From positions 310,001-374,000 of the forward strand of contig NZ_JAEUAW010000004.1 of NCBI RefSeq assembly GCF_019511665.1: a stretch of 64,000 nucleotides of DNA. The letters run 5' to 3'. This document shows, piece by piece, positions 60,703-64,000 of this stretch. The notes beneath the pieces were generated by a model, which saw nothing but the letters and a program-made list of their open reading frames with translations, ran no database searches and was not told where the DNA came from. Position numbers and translations under genes: made by a program. How positions within the stretch are numbered: position 1 is the first letter of the stretch; each line of letters opens with the position of its first letter. Source of the DNA: Microbacterium jejuense (lineage in GTDB: Bacteria > Actinomycetota > Actinomycetes > Actinomycetales > Microbacteriaceae).

Positions 60703-63590
60703 CGGGCCTGTTCGCCGACCGCCACATCGGGACGGATGCCGCCGCCCAGCGGACGATGCTCGACGCCCTGGGCTACGACAGCGTCGACGCCCTCGTCGAG
60801 GCCGCGGTGCCGGCATCCATCCACGCGAACCCCCGCACCACGAGCGACATCCCGCCGGCTGCCACCGAGGCGGAGGCCCTGGCCGAGCTGCGGGCGCTCG
60901 CAGCCCAGAACCGCACGGCCCGCCCCATGATCGGCCTCGGGTACGCCGACACCTTCACGCCCTCGGTGATCGCGCGCAACGTGCTCGAGAACCCGTCCTG
61001 GTACACGGCGTACACGCCGTACCAGCCCGAGATCTCGCAGGGGCGCCTGGAGGCGCTCATCAACTTCCAGACGATGGTCACCGACCTCACGGGCCTCGCG
61101 ACGGCCAACGCGTCGATGCTCGATGAGGCCACCGCCGTCGTCGAGGGCATGCTGGTGGCACGCCGTGGCTCGAAGTCGGCCTCGAACGTGTTCGTGGTCG
61201 ACGCGGACGCGCTGCCCCAGACGCGCGCGCTGCTCGCACACCGCGCAGCGGCCGTCGGCATCGAGCTCGTCGTGCTCGACCTCGCGAACGGCGCCGCGCT
61301 GCCCGACGAGCTCTTCGGCGTGCTCGTGCAGTACCCGGGTGCCTCGGGCCGCGTGTGGGACCCGTCGGGAGTCGTGGATGCCGCACACGTCGCCGGTGCG
61401 CTGGTCGTCGTGGCCGCCGACATCCTCGCCCTCACCCTGCTGCGCTCGCCCGGCTCGCTCGGGGCCGACGTCGCGGTGGGCACGACGCAGCGCTTCGGCG
61501 TGCCCCTCGGCTTCGGCGGGCCGCACGCCGGGTACATGGCCGTGCGCCAGGGCCTGGAGCGCCAGCTCCCCGGCCGCCTCGTCGGCGTCTCGCAGGACGC
61601 CGCCGGCCACCCGGCGTACCGCCTCGCCCTGCAGACGCGCGAGCAGCACATCCGCCGCGAGAAGGCCACGTCGAACATCTGCACGTCGCAGGTGCTCCTG
61701 GCCGTGATGGCCTCGATGTACGCCGTCTACCACGGTCCTGACGGGCTCCGCGCGATCGCCACTGACGTCGCGAAGAAGGCCGAGGCCCTCGCCGGGCGAC
61801 TGCGCGAGTACGGACTGTCGCTGCGGTCGGACGCGTTCTTCGACACCGTCCGCGTCGCCACCCCCGGACCGGCCCGCCGCGTCATCGAGCGCGCCCGTGA
61901 GCGCGGCTACCAGCTGGCCTGGGTCGACGATGCGACCGTCGGCGTCTCGGTCGACGAGACCACGACGGCCGACGACCTCGCCGCCGTCGCGTGGGCCTTC
62001 GGCCTGCCCGAGGGAGAGTTCGCCGGCGCGGGTTCGCAGGGCGAGCGCGCGCTGCCCTTCGTGGATGCCGCACCGCTGGCCGCCGTCCCGTCGCAGCTGC
62101 ACCGGGTCGAGGAGTTCCTCACGCACCCGGTGTTCACGTCCCACCGCTCCGAGACCGCCATGATGCGCTACCTCAAGCAGCTCGCGGACCGCGACTACGC
62201 GCTGGACCGCGGCATGATCCCGCTGGGCTCGTGCACCATGAAGCTCAACGCCGCGACCGAGATGGCGGCGGTGTCGTGGCCGGAGTTCTCGCGCGTGCAC
62301 CCGTTCGCGCCCGAGGAGGACGTGCGCGGCTACCTCGCCATGATCGAGCAGCTCGAGGTGTGGCTGGCCGAGGTCACCGGGTACGACGCGGTGTCGCTGC
62401 AGCCCAACGCCGGCTCGCAGGGCGAGCTCGCGGGCCTCATGGCGATCCGCGGCTACCACCGTGCCAACGGCGACCTCAACCGCACGGTCTGCCTCATCCC
62501 GTCGTCGGCCCATGGCACCAACGCGGCCTCGGCCGTGCTCGCGGGCATGCGTGTCGTCGTGGTCGCGTGCGACGACGCCGGCAACGTCGACCTCGACGAC
62601 CTGCGGGCCAAGATCGCGGTCCACGCCGACGAGCTCGCGGCGCTCATGATCACCTACCCGTCGACGCACGGCGTATACGAGCACGACGTGCTCGACATCA
62701 CGCAGGCCGTCCACGACGCGGGTGGCCAGGTGTACGTCGACGGCGCGAACCTCAATGCGCTTCTCGGCTACGCGCGCTTCGGCGACCTGGGAGGCGACGT
62801 CTCGCACCTCAACCTGCACAAGACGTTCGCGATCCCGCACGGCGGCGGCGGACCGGGCGTCGGCCCGGTGGCGGCCAAGGCGCACCTCGCGCCGTACCTG
62901 CCCAGCCACCCGCTGTCGCAGCGGCGCGACCACCCCGGCGGCGTGTTCGACGGCGGACCCATCTCGGCCGCGCCCCACGGCTCGGCGAGCATCCTGCCGA
63001 TCTCGTGGGCGTACGTGCGCATGATGGGGTCCGACGGCCTGCGCGACGCCACGGCCGCGGCCGTGCTCGCGGCCAACTACATCGCGTTCCGCCTGCGCGA
63101 GCACTACCCGGTGCTGTACGCCGGTGAGGCGGGTCTCGTCGCGCACGAGTGCATCCTCGACCTGCGCCCCCTCAAGGAGGCGACCGGCGTGACCGTCGAC
63201 GATGTGGCCAAGCGCCTCATCGACTACGGCTTCCACGCGCCGACGATGTCGTTCCCCGTCGCCGGGACGCTCATGGTCGAGCCGACGGAGTCCGAGGACC
63301 TCGGCGAGATCGAGCGCTTCATCGAGGCGATGATCGCGATCCGGGCCGAGGCCGAGCGCGTGGCGGCGGGGGAGTGGCCCGCCGACGACAACCCCCTCGT
63401 GAACGCCCCGCACACGGCGGAGTCCGTGGTCGCCGGCGAATGGACCCACCCGTACTCGCGCGAGACGGCCGTCTACCCCGTGCGCGCCCTCGTGCGCACG
63501 AAGTACTGGCCGCCCGTGCGCCGCATCGACCAGGCCTACGGCGACCGCAACCTGGTGTGCGCCTGCCCGCCCATCGAGGCCTTCGCCTGA
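60699..63590 (+). CDS. gcvP: Glycine dehydrogenase (decarboxylating), P protein
   Basis: 963 aa, the fused two-domain P protein. Decarboxylates glycine with PLP and loads the aminomethyl group on GcvH. N-terminal [14 protein letters not shown]; the catalytic lysine is K708 in [22 protein letters not shown] overlap with gcvH. A strong terminator follows. Confidence 0.97.
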   Translation: MTGLFADRHIGTDAAAQRTMLDALGYDSVDALVEAAVPASIHANPRTTSDIPPAATEAEALAELRALAAQNRTARPMIGLGYADTFTPSVIARNVLENPSWYTAYTPYQPEISQGRLEALINFQTMVTDLTGLATANASMLDEATAVVEGMLVARRGSKSASNVFVVDADALPQTRALLAHRAAAVGIELVVLDLANGAALPDELFGVLVQYPGASGRVWDPSGVVDAAHVAGALVVVAADILALTLLRSPGSLGADVAVGTTQRFGVPLGFGGPHAGYMAVRQGLERQLPGRLVGVSQDAAGHPAYRLALQTREQHIRREKATSNICTSQVLLAVMASMYAVYHGPDGLRAIATDVAKKAEALAGRLREYGLSLRSDAFFDTVRVATPGPARRVIERARERGYQLAWVDDATVGVSVDETTTADDLAAVAWAFGLPEGEFAGAGSQGERALPFVDAAPLAAVPSQLHRVEEFLTHPVFTSHRSETAMMRYLKQLADRDYALDRGMIPLGSCTMKLNAATEMAAVSWPEFSRVHPFAPEEDVRGYLAMIEQLEVWLAEVTGYDAVSLQPNAGSQGELAGLMAIRGYHRANGDLNRTVCLIPSSAHGTNAASAVLAGMRVVVVACDDAGNVDLDDLRAKIAVHADELAALMITYPSTHGVYEHDVLDITQAVHDAGGQVYVDGANLNALLGYARFGDLGGDVSHLNLHKTFAIPHGGGGPGVGPVAAKAHLAPYLPSHPLSQRRDHPGGVFDGGPISAAPHGSASILPISWAYVRMMGSDGLRDATAAAVLAANYIAFRLREHYPVLYAGEAGLVAHECILDLRPLKEATGVTVDDVAKRLIDYGFHAPTMSFPVAGTLMVEPTESEDLGEIERFIEAMIAIRAEAERVAAGEWPADDNPLVNAPHTAESVVAGEWTHPYSRETAVYPVRALVRTKYWPPVRRIDQAYGDRNLVCACPPIEAFA

Positions 63591-63600
63591 CGCGCCTGTG

Positions 63601-63638
63601 ACGACGGGATGCCGGTGGCCCCGGCATCCCGTCGTTTC
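63601..63638 (+). terminator. Terminator of the gcv operon
   Basis: Perfect 15-bp stem (63601-63615 with 63621-63635), a 5-nt loop and TTT on the plus strand. The stem contains GGATGCC and its complement. It ends just before the stop codon of the convergent gene. Confidence 0.78.
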
Positions 63639-64000
63639 AGTTCGTGGGCGACGGCGTGGGGGTGCTCGCGGGCACCGGCGCGAAGACGCCCGGCCACAGC
63701 GCGGCGGCGAGCGGGTAGCCCACGAACGCGACGACGTCGAGGAGCGTGTGCGCGATGACGAGCGGCATGACGCGGCCCCATCGGCGATAGCACCATCCGA
63801 AGACGATGCCCATCACGACGTTGCCGACGATCGCGCCGAAGCCCTGGTAGGCGTGGTACGCACCCCGCAGCGCCGCCGACGTCAGGATGATGCTCCAGTC
63901 GTTCCACCCGAGGCGGCGCAGCCGGTCGAACAGGTAGCCGATGAAGATGACCTCTTCGGTCAGACCCGCCCGCAGGGCCGAGAGGACGAGCAGCGGGATC
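63637..64000 (-). CDS. CPBP family intramembrane protease, 3' part only
   Basis: 121 codons visible; the 5' end lies beyond the window. CPBP/Abi motifs: LTEEVIFIGYLFDRLR (the paired glutamates), ALRGAYHAYQG (histidine) and VIAHTLLDV (histidine plus Asp). Hydrophobic helices alternate with these. Such proteases process prenylated or membrane substrates; target unknown. Confidence 0.85.
   Translation of the reverse strand, partial: IPLLVLSALRAGLTEEVIFIGYLFDRLRRLGWNDWSIILTSAALRGAYHAYQGFGAIVGNVVMGIVFGWCYRRWGRVMPLVIAHTLLDVVAFVGYPLAAALWPGVFAPVPASTPTPSPTN

Larger units (their letters stand above)
2300..63629. repeat. Dispersed heptamer GGATGCC/GGCATCC
   Basis: About 70 copies found by eye on both strands, mostly inside genes as ..G GAT GCC or ..G GCA TCC codon pairs, plus paired copies in hairpins at 27581, 41164 and 63601. 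Roughly 15 would be expected from base composition at about 70% G+C. I saw none in 18362-22765 or in 52676-59533. Counts are manual and approximate. Confidence 0.55.

Overview
This 64 kb window is a gene-dense, very G+C-rich stretch of actinobacterial chromosome. Gene content, local gene order and small-protein families (a DUF6264-like protein after ispH, DUF4307 beside greA, DUF4245 beside xseB, an NrtR-headed nad operon) point to the family Microbacteriaceae, probably Microbacterium or a close relative; that placement is inference. I see no insertion sequence, prophage, CRISPR array, rRNA, origin or classical biosynthetic cluster. It reads as core chromosome with small lineage-specific insertions.

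Layout. 1-8 kb: type II NADH dehydrogenase, a tRNA with a UAA anticodon but a short variable arm, a PLP deaminase/aldolase coupled to a sugar-lactone oxidase, LemA, and two YcaQ-family winged-helix glycosylase paralogues. 8-17 kb: AI-2E-type transporter, ilvA, greA, DUF4307, a small membrane protein, hemolysin III and uppS (a block that in mycobacteria also carries mca), a class V aminotransferase and a PIN-PhoH ATPase. 17-30 kb: a two-component system, then fumC, carbonic anhydrase, DUF4245, xseB and xseA on the minus strand; ispH, a sigma/anti-sigma pair, a MOSC protein, and divergent fbaA and glpX. 30-46 kb: DNA-metabolism and housekeeping genes (RmuC, a DEDD exonuclease, YchF, an Fpg/Nei glycosylase), a frameshifted FAD monooxygenase, a drug-type MFS exporter, an ABC exporter and a glycosyltransferase. 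46-52 kb: NAD synthesis operon nrtR-nadA-nadB-nadC-cysteine desulfurase. 52-58 kb: a five-gene peptide/oligosaccharide-type ABC importer. 58-64 kb: a MarP-like protease, a tandem glycine riboswitch with gcvT-gcvH-gcvP, and a truncated CPBP protease.

How the genes work together. The NAD operon is self-contained: NadB and NadA make quinolinate, NadC makes nicotinate mononucleotide, the desulfurase can supply sulfur for the NadA Fe-S cluster, and NrtR presumably represses all of it through two palindromes at its own promoter. The importer starts divergently from nrtR and its genes are chained by start/stop overlaps. fbaA and glpX, encoding opposing steps at fructose-1,6-bisphosphate, share a divergent promoter region. 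The gcv genes form a glycine-induced degradation operon.

Two sequence-scale signals run through the window. First, many genes have a TANNNT-like hexamer 6-8 nt before the start codon, implying leaderless mRNAs; two such promoters drive mini-ORFs that overlap the next gene. Second, the heptamer GGATGCC/GGCATCC appears about 70 times by hand count, several-fold more than composition predicts, inside genes and at the core of three terminator-like hairpins.
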